Source: Shiella aurantiaca
Lineage (GTDB): Bacteria > Bacteroidota > Bacteroidia > Cytophagales > Cyclobacteriaceae
Direction: 5' to 3'
Assembly: GCA_030412945.1 (NCBI GenBank)
Contig: JAUHJS010000005.1
Coordinates: 62,001-126,000, forward strand
DNA: 64,000 nucleotides
Of this stretch, positions 15,288 through 23,335 are shown piece after piece. Both the position numbers and the translations under genes were made by a program. The notes under the pieces are model-generated. The model saw only the letters and a program-made list of their open reading frames with translations. It did no database searches and had not been told where the DNA came from. The number at the start of each line of letters is the position of its first letter. The stretch's first letter is position 1.

Positions 15288-16241
15288 ATGGCAAAAGCAG
15301 ACTACATAATATCTTTAATCAAATCACATTACAACAACGAACCTGAAAGGTTTACTACTGTTGCATTGCAGATTGCCGCCCACGAAGCCAAGCTGGGTCA
15401 TACTCTTGTTGCCAACGAAATAAAAACCATAATTGATAAAGCGAAGGAAAGCAAACATAAAACCAAAACGTTCGCTCCCGATTTACAAGGCTTGATACAA
15501 GAAAACGTACCTTCTGTCAGGCTGTCGGACATGATTGCCTCGGAAGATATCAAATCAAAAGTAAACCGAATTATTTCCGAGTTTGTGCAGCGCGACAAAC
15601 TTCGCAAACACGATTTGGAGAACCGAAGAAAGGTCTTGCTTTCTGGCCCTCCTGGTACGGGTAAGACTTTAACCGCATCTATCCTTGCTAACGAATTAAA
15701 CTTGCCGCTATACACCATTTTAATGGATAAAATGGTTACAAAGTTTATGGGGGAGACTAGTGCGAAGCTTCGACAGGTGTTTGATTTGATTGAGCAGAAA
15801 CAAGGAGTTTACCTCTTTGATGAATTTGATGCAATTGGTGGCGAACGCAGCCGGGATAATGATGTGGGCGAAATGCGTAGGGTTTTAAATTCGTTTCTTC
15901 AATTTATTGAACGGGATAATTCCGACAGTTTAATTATTGCCATTACCAACAACAAAGAACTGTTAGACCAAGCCTTGTTCCGCAGGTTTGACGATGTGAT
16001 CTTATACCACCTGCCAAGTTTGGACGAAAAAGAAGAATTGCTAAAAAACAGACTTTCACAGTTTGCTAAAAAAATAAAGTTTAAAGATTTATTGCCCAAT
16101 ATAAACGGGCTTAGCCACGCTGAGATATCGCTTGCCTGCATTGATGCCATTAAAGAAACCGTTTTGAATGAAAAGCAGCAGATGAACAATGATTTAATTT
16201 TAAAAGCAATCAAAGACCGTAATGCAGCATATCACAAATAA
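15288..16241 (+). CDS. ietA: AAA-family ATPase of the IetAS anti-phage system
   Basis: 317 residues. An N-terminal helical segment (about 1-90) precedes a single AAA module: Walker A GPPGTGKT (120-127), Walker B YLFDEFDA with Asp178-Glu179, sensor-1 asparagines at ITNN (about 221-222) and an FRRFD arginine finger pair near 232-233. All residues needed for ATP hydrolysis are present. It ends 9 bases before a large subtilase gene. An AAA ATPase next to an S8 protease is the arrangement of IetAS, a two-gene system reported to protect bacteria from phages; how the two proteins act is not settled. Codon and base composition are more AT-rich than the neighbours, suggesting transfer. An unrelated ATPase/protease pair is the alternative. 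Confidence 0.85.
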   Translation: MAKADYIISLIKSHYNNEPERFTTVALQIAAHEAKLGHTLVANEIKTIIDKAKESKHKTKTFAPDLQGLIQENVPSVRLSDMIASEDIKSKVNRIISEFVQRDKLRKHDLENRRKVLLSGPPGTGKTLTASILANELNLPLYTILMDKMVTKFMGETSAKLRQVFDLIEQKQGVYLFDEFDAIGGERSRDNDVGEMRRVLNSFLQFIERDNSDSLIIAITNNKELLDQALFRRFDDVILYHLPSLDEKEELLKNRLSQFAKKIKFKDLLPNINGLSHAEISLACIDAIKETVLNEKQQMNNDLILKAIKDRNAAYHK

Positions 16242-16250
16242 GCTTAAAGA

Positions 16251-18947
16251 ATGGCATTATACAAACATATCTTCATACAAGGAAATGTAAGCAGCGAGAG
16301 ATATAGAGCACCTTCCGCAATGGGAGCGAAACCACGCATACCTGTTAGAGACAGGGCAACTCAAAGTCAAAAACTCCTAAATCAGTTTGAAGCCATTTGG
16401 CAACAAAAAGAGCAATTGCAACAACAACGCAGTGCACAGCAAATTGCCACCAGAGAAGGTACATATGTTCAATTTACCAGTGCAGCAGACCACGATTTAA
16501 TTACCAAAAGTCTGGAAGACCTTAGAAAAGGTATTCGCTTGCTAAACATAAAGGAAATTCCAGTTGGCGAAAATCAAACGCAGGTGAGAGCAACTGTCTA
16601 CGTGCCAAATGGAAAAGAAGGTTTGTTTATCGATAAAATCAATTCTTATCAATCAAAGAATAACACCTCAATTATATTTCAAAATCAGCTAAATCATGAG
16701 ATAGTTGCTGAAACAATAAACCAACTCCGGTATAATATCCGCTTGAAGAGCGTAAAAGATGTTTTGGTTGAGAATGTAACTAGGACTAAGGCAAATATTC
16801 ATTTACCAGTTGGAAAAGAAGGCTTTTTAATTGACGAGATTTTAAGACTTTTCCCTAATACCGAGATAAATATTACCCCTTCTAATTCTGATTTAGTAAA
16901 TAGTATTGAAGACGTAAGCCTAGCATTATTGGAAGGTTTGTGGACAGATAATCCACAACTTATTCCAACAGATGCCACCAAATGGTGCGAAGCCTGGCTG
17001 AATGTAAACGCAAAAGAAAACCAAGAACTGGAACAAATTGCACAGTTTCATGCAACTCTTGAAAGCATCGGAATTCAATATAAACACAACAGCATTATCT
17101 TTCCCGAACGAGCCGTTTTGTTGATAAATGCCAATCGTGACCAGTTGGTTGAACTGATGCTGCAAAGTGATTTGCTTGCAGAATTCAGAGCAGGGCAAGA
17201 ACCCGCTGGATTTTGGGTGAACGAAAGTAGTATTGAACAACAGGCGTGGGTAGATGATTTGTTGAATAGAGTTGAATTGGTTGAAAGCAACATAAAAGTT
17301 TGTTTGTTGGATAGCGGAGTAAATAACGGACATCAATTACTACAGCCCCTGATTGACGATGCAAACACACTAACCGCTGATAACACGTGGGGAACAGAGG
17401 ATCATGAAAAAAAAGCAGGACACGGAACACTAATGGCGGGTATTGCAGGCTACGGGCAAATGGAACAGGTGCTTACTTCTGCCAATGCCGTTCCGCTCAC
17501 GCATAAATTGTGTTCAGTAAAAATTCTGCCACGACCCAATCAGGCACAAACTCCACGAGAGTTGTGGGGCGATATAACAACACAAGGAATTGCAAGGGCT
17601 GAAATTCAGAACCCGAATATGGTGTTGATTTACTGTATGTCTGTTACTTCGCTAGAAGATACCGACAGAGGAAGACCTTCATCTTGGTCAGGTGCGATAG
17701 ACAATTTGGCTTTTGGTGAAGGGGAAAATCAACGATTGATAATCATTTCAGCAGGAAATATCCGTGATGAAGAATTGTGGCAAAACTACCCCAATTCAAA
17801 CTTCACAACTTCAGTTCAAAATCCAGCACAAGCGTGGAACGCCTTGGTAGCAGGCGCATACACCAAAAAAAATCAGGTAAATGACCCGAATTTTCAAAAT
17901 CATACACCCATTGCCAATGAAGGCGAGCTTTCACCTTACAGTTCAACTTCATTACTTTGGGAAAGAAAGTGGGCTGTAAAACCCGATGTGGTTTTTGAAG
18001 GTGGAAATTTATTGAGAGCACCTGACAACAAAGTTACACCACATGAAGATTTGGAATTGCTATCCACATCAAGGTCTATACAAATTAAGCCGTTTGACAC
18101 CATAAATGCTACAAGTGCCGCGGCTGCACAAGCATCTTGGTTTGCGGCAAAAATTGCTTATGAGTATCCTGATGCTTGGGCAGAAACTATACGTGGGTTG
18201 ATGGTTCATTCTGCTAATTGGCATCCTGCTATGCTTGCTCAGATTCAAGTAAAACAAGGCAACAGAGGAAGTTTCCGAAATTTGTTACGAGCATTTGGAT
18301 ATGGCGTTCCTGATTTAGACCGTGCATTATATAGTAAAGAAAGTGCATTGACCTACATAGCACAAGAAACCATTCAGCCTTTCAGTTTTAAAGACCGAAG
18401 CAGTACACCAGAAACCAATGAAATTCATTTCTATAACTTGCCGTGGGCAAAGGATTTATTACTGCAAATGGGCGAAACACCCGTAAAATTGAAAGTTACC
18501 CTTTCCTATTTCATTGAACCCGGAGCAGGTGAAATTGGCTGGAAAGACAAGTATCGCTATCAGTCGCATGGTTTGCGTTTTGATGTAAACAACGTAAACG
18601 AAAGTAAAGACGATTTTAGAAGACGTGTAAACATTGCGGCAAGAGAAGAAAATGAAGAGGTAAACGGAAATGCAGGCAGCAACCGTTGGGCAATAGGATC
18701 AAACAATCGAAGCACGGGCTCAATACATTCCGATTATTGGGAAGGAACGGCAGCCGCTTTGGCAACCTGCAATCACATTGCAGTTTATCCGGTTATTGGC
18801 TGGTGGCATCAACGTAAACATTTGGGAAAGGTAAAAAATCGAACCCGTTATGCGTTGATTGTTTCGCTTGAAACACCTGCACAAGACATTGAGCTATACA
18901 CAACGGTTAAAAATATGATTGAGGTGCCGATTGAAATAGAAACTTAA
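16251..18947 (+). CDS. ietS: Subtilisin-like serine protease of the IetAS anti-phage system
   Basis: 898 residues with no signal peptide, so it is probably cytoplasmic, unlike most subtilases. The S8 triad can be read: Asp354 (VCLLDSGVN), His391 (GHGTLMAG) and Ser622 (NATSAAAAQ), with the oxyanion Asn503 in SAGN. The first about 340 residues are not protease and include two related segments of about 50 residues (83-134 and 151-200), both ending in a GKEG-(L/F)-x-ID motif. The C-terminal part (about 690-898) is beta-rich and ends without a tail. Paired with the AAA ATPase 9 bases upstream, it fits IetS: the ATPase may sense infection or unfold substrates and the protease then cleaves them. That mechanism is inference. 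Confidence 0.87.
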   Translation: MALYKHIFIQGNVSSERYRAPSAMGAKPRIPVRDRATQSQKLLNQFEAIWQQKEQLQQQRSAQQIATREGTYVQFTSAADHDLITKSLEDLRKGIRLLNIKEIPVGENQTQVRATVYVPNGKEGLFIDKINSYQSKNNTSIIFQNQLNHEIVAETINQLRYNIRLKSVKDVLVENVTRTKANIHLPVGKEGFLIDEILRLFPNTEINITPSNSDLVNSIEDVSLALLEGLWTDNPQLIPTDATKWCEAWLNVNAKENQELEQIAQFHATLESIGIQYKHNSIIFPERAVLLINANRDQLVELMLQSDLLAEFRAGQEPAGFWVNESSIEQQAWVDDLLNRVELVESNIKVCLLDSGVNNGHQLLQPLIDDANTLTADNTWGTEDHEKKAGHGTLMAGIAGYGQMEQVLTSANAVPLTHKLCSVKILPRPNQAQTPRELWGDITTQGIARAEIQNPNMVLIYCMSVTSLEDTDRGRPSSWSGAIDNLAFGEGENQRLIIISAGNIRDEELWQNYPNSNFTTSVQNPAQAWNALVAGAYTKKNQVNDPNFQNHTPIANEGELSPYSSTSLLWERKWAVKPDVVFEGGNLLRAPDNKVTPHEDLELLSTSRSIQIKPFDTINATSAAAAQASWFAAKIAYEYPDAWAETIRGLMVHSANWHPAMLAQIQVKQGNRGSFRNLLRAFGYGVPDLDRALYSKESALTYIAQETIQPFSFKDRSSTPETNEIHFYNLPWAKDLLLQMGETPVKLKVTLSYFIEPGAGEIGWKDKYRYQSHGLRFDVNNVNESKDDFRRRVNIAAREENEEVNGNAGSNRWAIGSNNRSTGSIHSDYWEGTAAALATCNHIAVYPVIGWWHQRKHLGKVKNRTRYALIVSLETPAQDIELYTTVKNMIEVPIEIET

Positions 18948-18975
18948 GAGTAATTGCTATCGTGCTTCTAGGGTT

Positions 18976-18992
18976 TAACCTTGATAAGGTTA
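18976..18992 (+). terminator. Weak hairpin after IetAS
   Basis: TAACCTT-GAT-AAGGTTA is a perfect 7-bp stem with a 3-base loop, 29 bases after the subtilase stop. No U-tract follows, so it may act with Rho or be incidental. Confidence 0.3.
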
Positions 18993-19063
18993 CTACATAT
19001 CTAGTATTAAATTCTTGATTTCTTCAAGTACTACATCTAAATCCATCAATTACCCATTTTCTT

Positions 19064-19522
19064 ATGCTTATACACTTACTAGAACCTCATCATGCGGAGG
19101 ATTTTAAACGCATCAGTCTGGCTTGGTTGGATAAATATGGGCTTACCGAGCCGGGCGATCTGCAGGAGATTGAGAAAATCTGCCAGGATTGGCCTGCGGA
19201 ATATACCCTTTGGGGTGCTAGCGTAGAGGGAAAGCTTGCAGGTGTGATTGGCCTCTACCAAGGGGAAAGCGCCAACGAGGTGATAAAGCTGGGAGTTGAT
19301 GAAGCTTACCAAGGCAAGGGCATTGGCCGCGCCTTGATACAAACCTTGATGGACGAGGTGGAACGGAGGGGCCTAGAAGAAGTAATTTTGTACTCGAACA
19401 GCCAGCTGGTGGCCGCTTTGGAGGCCTATCGGAAATTTGGCTTTGAAGAGGTACCGATAGATGCTGCCATTGCTATGAAATACCACACGGCCGATGTGAA
19501 AATGCGCTGGCGCAAAAAGTAA
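19064..19522 (+). CDS. GNAT family N-acetyltransferase
   Basis: 152 residues with the GNAT fold. The acetyl-CoA binding loop is YQGKGIGRALIQTL (about residues 86-99), after the strand VIKLGVDEAY, and the C-terminal part has LEAYRKFGFEEVP, the usual final strand-helix. It transfers an acetyl group from acetyl-CoA to an amine; the substrate (small molecule or protein) cannot be inferred. It follows the IetAS pair but has chromosome-like composition, so it is probably outside the transferred segment. Followed by repeat copy B. Confidence 0.85.
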   Translation: MLIHLLEPHHAEDFKRISLAWLDKYGLTEPGDLQEIEKICQDWPAEYTLWGASVEGKLAGVIGLYQGESANEVIKLGVDEAYQGKGIGRALIQTLMDEVERRGLEEVILYSNSQLVAALEAYRKFGFEEVPIDAAIAMKYHTADVKMRWRKK

Positions 19523-19567
19523 ATGGCAGAAAACCACCCTTTGCCCAGCTCCAGAGTGAAGGGCGAT

Positions 19568-19655
19568 GCGTGAGGGATGCGCAGGGCTTGGTGCGAGGTA
19601 CGAGCACGGGAGCGCAGCGAACCCCGAAGCAGCCCGACCCGCTAGGGGCACGCCC
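19568..19655 (+). repeat. 88-bp structured intergenic repeat, copy B
   Basis: Same element as copy A in the same orientation relative to the + strand, with only scattered substitutions. GCGTG/CACGC ends, internal GGGCT/AGCCC, and a terminal hairpin CCC-GCTA-GGG in which the loop differs from copy A but the stem is kept. It lies between GNAT and YtxH genes, 45 bases after the GNAT stop. Confidence 0.9.
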
Positions 19656-19760
19656 AAGGAAATTGGATTTTACTCCGCTATTTTCGTGGGCATTCTGTAT
19701 ATTGCATACTGGATTGGTTTTGAAGAAAAACCTGTGTATGTCTTACCTAAAAATAAAAAT

Positions 19761-20060
19761 ATGAGTAAATCATCGGGAATAATAGCTGCCTTTTTGGCCG
19801 GAGCGGCTACTGGCGCTATTTTGGGGATTTTGTATGCCCCAGACAAGGGTTCGAACACCCGTGACAAACTATCGTTTCAGCTGGACAAGTACCGTGAGAA
19901 GCTGGACGAGCTACGCAAGGAATTTATGGATGGCAAGAATATGGCCAGCTCATCGGCTGCTAAGTCGGAAGGAGAGCGCGTGGTAAACGATGCCCGCCTG
20001 AAGGCCGAACAGCTACTGAATGATGTGGACGACCTAATCGGGCAAATCCGCTCGAAATAA
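19761..20060 (+). CDS. YtxH domain-containing protein
   Basis: 99 residues from the ATG at 19761; a longer reading back to 19566 crosses repeat copy B and is rejected. The N-terminus GIIAAFLAGAATGAILGILYAPDKG is the YtxH glycine-rich membrane hairpin/segment, followed by a long charged helix (LDKYREKLDELRKEF and beyond) predicted to be coiled coil. YtxH proteins are small membrane-associated proteins, often stress-linked, without a defined activity. It precedes the DUF1573 gene by 86 bases. Confidence 0.8.
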   Translation: MSKSSGIIAAFLAGAATGAILGILYAPDKGSNTRDKLSFQLDKYREKLDELRKEFMDGKNMASSSAAKSEGERVVNDARLKAEQLLNDVDDLIGQIRSK

Positions 20061-20146
20061 TCTTCTTGCAGGAACGAAACGGAAAGCGTAATTTTTCGGT
20101 TGTTAAGAAAATAAATCAATTTTTACCATTAAACTATAATTGTAGT

Positions 20147-20689
20147 ATGAAAAAGACATTGATAGCTTTGTCAGTGCTTCCTTTATTTTTATTGTCGTGT
20201 GCCGACAAAAACATGGAAAGACGTGTGGCGGAATTGGAAAGACGCGTAACTGCCCTTGAGGGAGGTGGTGTAACAAGCACTCCATCAGCCATTACCACGC
20301 CTACTGCTAATGTACAAGAACAAGAAACTAAGCCGGAAGGTCCACTACCAGTATTCAAATTCGCTGAAGAAGAGTTCAACTTCGGTACTGTGAAAGAAGG
20401 CGAACAAGTGGCTCATACCTTCACTTTTACCAATACAGGAGATGCTCCTTTGATTATCCAGAGTGCTACGGCAAGCTGCGGATGTACTGTGCCTAACTAC
20501 AGCAAAGATCCTGTACCAGTAGGTGGAACCGGACAGATTGAAGTGAAATTCAACAGCAAAGGCAAAGTGGGTAACCAAAGCCCTACGGTAACGGTAACGG
20601 CTAATACTTGGCCTAAAATTACTCGCCTTCGCTTGAGAGGTAACGTAGAGAAATCGGCTGATGCTGCGGCTACTGGTCCTGTGAAGTAA
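20147..20689 (+). CDS. DUF1573 domain lipoprotein
   Basis: 180 residues from ATG 20147, chosen because it starts a lipoprotein signal (LLSCADK lipobox); the longer 20066 reading has no signal. After the Cys comes a short heptad segment (MERRVAELERRVTALE) likely to form a coiled coil, a low-complexity Thr/Ala linker, then the DUF1573 domain at about 65-165 with NFGTVKEGEQVAHTFTFTN and SCGCTVPNY. DUF1573 is an immunoglobulin/ASH-like fold common in Bacteroidetes and exported. It heads the run DUF1573-yajC-YbbR-coaE. Confidence 0.85.
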   Translation: MKKTLIALSVLPLFLLSCADKNMERRVAELERRVTALEGGGVTSTPSAITTPTANVQEQETKPEGPLPVFKFAEEEFNFGTVKEGEQVAHTFTFTNTGDAPLIIQSATASCGCTVPNYSKDPVPVGGTGQIEVKFNSKGKVGNQSPTVTVTANTWPKITRLRLRGNVEKSADAAATGPVK

Positions 20690-20713
20690 TCATTGTTATT
20701 TAAAAATACGCAC

Positions 20714-21040
20714 GTGTTACATTTTATATTGTTGCAAGCCCAAGGAGGGAATGGCCTGTGGGGAAATTTGATTTTGTTCGGTGGGATTGCCATCATTTTC
20801 TACTTTTTCATGATTCGTCCTCAGCAAAAAAAGCAGAAGGAAACGAAGAGCTTTATTGAGAACATGAAAAAGGGTGATATGGTGATTACCATTGGCGGTA
20901 TCCATGGCAAAATTTACGCGATTGAAGACGATGGCGTAGTATTGGAGGTGGACAAAAGCACCAAAATCAAGTTTGAGAAAACGGCTATATCACTTGACCA
21001 AAGTAAAAAACTAGCCGAAACGGCTAAAAAATCTGATTAA
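20714..21040 (+). CDS. yajC: Preprotein translocase subunit YajC
   Basis: 108 residues from GTG 20714 (reading MLHFILLQAQGG); a TTG at 20693 would add seven residues. There is no ATG start in either case. It has one N-terminal membrane helix (GNLILFGGIAIIFYFFMI) followed immediately by RPQQKKQKE, the YajC signature, and a cytoplasmic beta-rich domain. YajC associates with SecDF in protein export. It is followed directly by the YbbR gene, whose TTG start touches the stop codon. Confidence 0.92.
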   Translation: MLHFILLQAQGGNGLWGNLILFGGIAIIFYFFMIRPQQKKQKETKSFIENMKKGDMVITIGGIHGKIYAIEDDGVVLEVDKSTKIKFEKTAISLDQSKKLAETAKKSD

Positions 21041-22018
21041 TTGTTGAAAACGATCCAATCATTTTTTTTTCAGCTGGGTTCTTTTTTGTTGCCTAGCTCC
21101 AGAGAAAATCTAAAGGTAGTGGTGCTGTCAATTTTGGCGGCCACTACCTTTTGGTTTTTTACTGCCTTGAACAAAAACTACACCACACAAATCAATTATC
21201 CCATCTCCTTTGTCTATGAAAGAGAAGGCTTGATGGAGGTGGCAGAGAATGCCAAAGAAATAAGTATCGATGTTAGTGGCGGTGGATGGAATCTATTGCG
21301 CAAAACCGTGTGGTTCAATGTGCCCGAGGTGGTGATTCCGATAGAAAATCCATTAAATACCCATTACATAAGAGGAGCCGCCCTCTACCCCGAGATTGCC
21401 TCTCAGCTAAAGGAAATCAAGCTGAACTATGTGGTGACCGATACGTTGTTTTTTGACATTCAGCGTATTGATACACTAAAAGTAGCCTTGTTTGTGCCGG
21501 ACAGTGCTATTTCGCTGGAAACCGACCATAGAGTTACTTCAGATGTTATGATTAACCCCGACACCCTGCTCGTGGTAGGCCCTGAAAAGATTTTGGCCCA
21601 GCTAGATGGCCGATTGGCAATTCCGCTGCGACAAACGGAAATCGACAATAATTTCAGGGAGCGTATCAATGTACCGAAATACCCTTTTGAAAAAGTGCAG
21701 ATAAGTCCGCCTTCAGTAGAAGTATTTTTTGAGGTAACACGCTATGTGCATAAAGAAATACTAGTACCCATTAGCTACTTGGGTGCATTTAAAGACCGCA
21801 AGGCACAGGTAAGCGATAGCACGAGCAAGGTAATCATTACTTTGCCTTTTAAAGACAGCAAAATTACGCTGGTAGCGGATTCGTTCCGAGTAATTGCTGA
21901 TAAGCGAAAACTAAATCTGAAAGATTCTACTCTTACCCTCACGCTCGATAAGTATCCAGCGGAGTTTACCGAAATTCGTTTGGAAAAGCCTCAAGTGAAA
22001 GTTTCCTATGCCGAATAA
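21041..22018 (+). CDS. YbbR-like domain protein (CdaR-type)
   Basis: 325 residues from a TTG start directly abutting the yajC stop. A single N-terminal membrane helix (VVVLSILAATTFWFFTALNK) anchors a long extracytoplasmic beta-rich region with YbbR-like repeats (for example ISIDVSGGGWNLL, and VLVVGPEKIL-like strands). In Firmicutes YbbR/CdaR regulates diadenylate cyclase CdaA, but in Bacteroidetes this gene usually sits before coaE and its role is not established. It overlaps coaE by 11 bases. Confidence 0.8.
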   Translation: MLKTIQSFFFQLGSFLLPSSRENLKVVVLSILAATTFWFFTALNKNYTTQINYPISFVYEREGLMEVAENAKEISIDVSGGGWNLLRKTVWFNVPEVVIPIENPLNTHYIRGAALYPEIASQLKEIKLNYVVTDTLFFDIQRIDTLKVALFVPDSAISLETDHRVTSDVMINPDTLLVVGPEKILAQLDGRLAIPLRQTEIDNNFRERINVPKYPFEKVQISPPSVEVFFEVTRYVHKEILVPISYLGAFKDRKAQVSDSTSKVIITLPFKDSKITLVADSFRVIADKRKLNLKDSTLTLTLDKYPAEFTEIRLEKPQVKVSYAE

Positions 22019-22610
22019 ACCTCGACTTATAGGAATTACCGGAGGCATAGGCACGGGTAAAAGCCTGATATGCCGCATGTTTGCCTGCTTGGGCGTACCT
22101 GTATATGATGCCGACAGCCGCGCGAAGGCATTGGTGAATGAGTCTGCCCAACTTCAAGGAAGCATTATGCAACTTTTGGGTAAAGAAGCTTATACCGATG
22201 GTCAATACAATCGTAGCTATGTGGCACGTGAGGTATTCGGAAACCCTGAAAAACTTAGCCAACTGAACGCCCTGATTCATCCGGCCGTGGCGGAAGATTT
22301 TGCCAGCTGGGTAGAAAAGCATCAGGAGGCGCCCTATTTATTGAAAGAAGCCGCCCTGTTAATAGAATCGGGTTCGTACAAAGGACTTGATACGGTGGTA
22401 TTGGTTGAAGCCCCTGAAAAGGTGCGCATCGAACGCGTGCTTATGCGCGACCCACAGCGAAGCCTTCAGGAGGTGAAAGATATTATGAGCCGGCAAATAC
22501 CCGAAGCGGAGAAGAGGAAATGGGCACAGGCTCGTATTCAAAATGGTGCCGACAGTTTACTGATTCCACAGATACTGGCACTTCATGAGCAGTTTAGTCA
22601 AGTAAGTTAG
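22008..22610 (+). CDS. coaE: Dephospho-CoA kinase
   Basis: 200 residues. It phosphorylates the 3' hydroxyl of dephospho-CoA, the last step of coenzyme A synthesis. The P-loop is GGIGTGKS (12-19), followed by the substrate motif VYDADSRAK, and the IHP and PLLIESG-like segments (ALIHPAV, AALLIESG) are present. The ATG lies within the end of the YbbR gene (11-base overlap), so translation is coupled. Ordinary essential gene. Confidence 0.95.
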   Translation: MPNKPRLIGITGGIGTGKSLICRMFACLGVPVYDADSRAKALVNESAQLQGSIMQLLGKEAYTDGQYNRSYVAREVFGNPEKLSQLNALIHPAVAEDFASWVEKHQEAPYLLKEAALLIESGSYKGLDTVVLVEAPEKVRIERVLMRDPQRSLQEVKDIMSRQIPEAEKRKWAQARIQNGADSLLIPQILALHEQFSQVS

Positions 22611-22857
22611 GCGGCAAAATCACCTGGTCGCTGTAAAATTTCATACGCGAGTGATAGCGCGGTAAAAGCTCAATTTTCTCTATTCTATCTTCTTTATGAT
22701 TAAAGAATACCTCTACCAAATTGGTGTCCATTTGGTACAGGTTCACTTTATAGCGATAGTAGCGTATGGCGGTAACAAAGCTGCCCCGCTCGTACAGCTG
22801 CTGCACTTTATCGTGTAAGGGCAAGGTAAAAAAGTCAGAACGGCTCATGCTATTCAT
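22594..22857 (-). CDS. Small hypothetical protein
   Basis: 87 residues from the ATG at 22855-22857 (a start three codons later is equally possible); an upstream extension to 22923 is hydrophobic, unlike the rest. The body reads SDFFTLPLHDKVQQLYERGSF, then a strand-rich KVNLYQMD-VEVFFNHKEDRIEKIELL pattern. I recall similar short Bacteroidetes proteins of unknown function with this layout but can name no family. It overlaps the coaE end by 17 bases, tail to tail. Confidence 0.65.
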   Translation of the reverse strand: MNSMSRSDFFTLPLHDKVQQLYERGSFVTAIRYYRYKVNLYQMDTNLVEVFFNHKEDRIEKIELLPRYHSRMKFYSDQVILPPNLLD

Positions 22858-22959
22858 TAGTTGGATATCTGAATTTAGGCGATTGTTCCTAAAAAAGAAA
22901 ATGCAGATGCTATAATTCAGCATAACATGATACTGCGGTCATGTAAGAAAGGGCGATAA

Positions 22960-23092
22960 TTTGTAGAGCCTACTATACAGTTTCGGGATTAAGAGGTATC
23001 GGTTCACAGAGCCTACGATAGGACTTTGGGATTGAGAGTTGGCGGTTCACAGAACCTACGAACCGGCTTCGGGATTACAAATCCCGAAGAGC
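22960..23092 (+). repeat. Cluster of REP-like palindromic repeats
   Basis: The best copy (23043-23092) has GGTTCACAGAACC (23044-23056) followed by CTACGA and the palindrome at 23067-23089 (CTTCGGGATT / AATCCCGAAG around an ACA centre). A degenerate copy precedes it (GGTTCACAGAGCC at 23001-23013 with CTACGATAGG), and a more decayed one before that (GAGCCTACTATACAG, TTTCGGGATT). An inverted copy lies at 1010-1064. Confidence 0.7.
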
Positions 23093-23182
23093 AGCAGTCT
23101 AAATACACCCTCGCACCTTTGCGTCTTCGCGGTTATAAAAAACCTAGACACCACTTTGCGTCTTTGCGGTCAATAAACAAAA

Positions 23183-23208
23183 AAAAGCGAGCCTTTCGAC
23201 TCGCTTTT
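23183..23208 (-). terminator. Terminator hairpin of decayed tRNA-His unit 1
   Basis: AAAAGCGAG (23183-23191) pairs with CTCGCTTTT (23200-23208) with an 8-base loop and a poly-A run before it, i.e. a U-tract on the minus strand. It is identical in stem sequence to the terminator of the intact tRNA. Confidence 0.7.
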
Positions 23209-23285
23209 GGGTGGAATATGGGGCTCTTCACAGAATCCCTTCGGGAGAACCCACGACCTCCTGAAACACCATCATGCGATTCATC
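23209..23285 (-). pseudogene. Degenerate tRNA-His copy 1
   Basis: On the minus strand this matches the 3' half of the intact tRNA-His (GAGGTCGTGGGTTC and GAGCCCCATATTCCACCC) but has a 20-base insertion in the T-loop (23227-23246) and a disrupted anticodon arm; the D-arm is unrecognisable. It cannot fold as a tRNA. It sits next to its own terminator hairpin. Confidence 0.75.
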
Positions 23286-23297
23286 AAAGAAATAAAA

Positions 23298-23335
23298 ACA
23301 AAAAAGAGGCTGATCTTTCGATACAGCCTCTCTTT
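23298..23335 (-). terminator. Terminator hairpin of decayed tRNA-His unit 2
   Basis: AGAGGCTG (23305-23312) pairs with CAGCCTCT (23324-23331) with a poly-A run before it (minus-strand U-tract). The stem bases differ from units 1 and 3 but both arms have changed together, so the hairpin has been preserved. Confidence 0.65.

Noticed and set aside
18948..19063. Attachment-site repeats bounding the IetAS insertion
   Set aside because: No direct repeat shared with the left flank (15158-15287) could be found by eye; the insertion mechanism is unknown.
19566..19760. N-terminal extension of the YtxH gene, and a second overlapping frame, across repeat copy B
   Set aside because: The extension translates the 88-bp repeat element and a short untranslated stretch; the ATG at 19761 starts the recognisable YtxH segment. 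The repeat is found in four intergenic places in both orientations, so its translations are artefacts.
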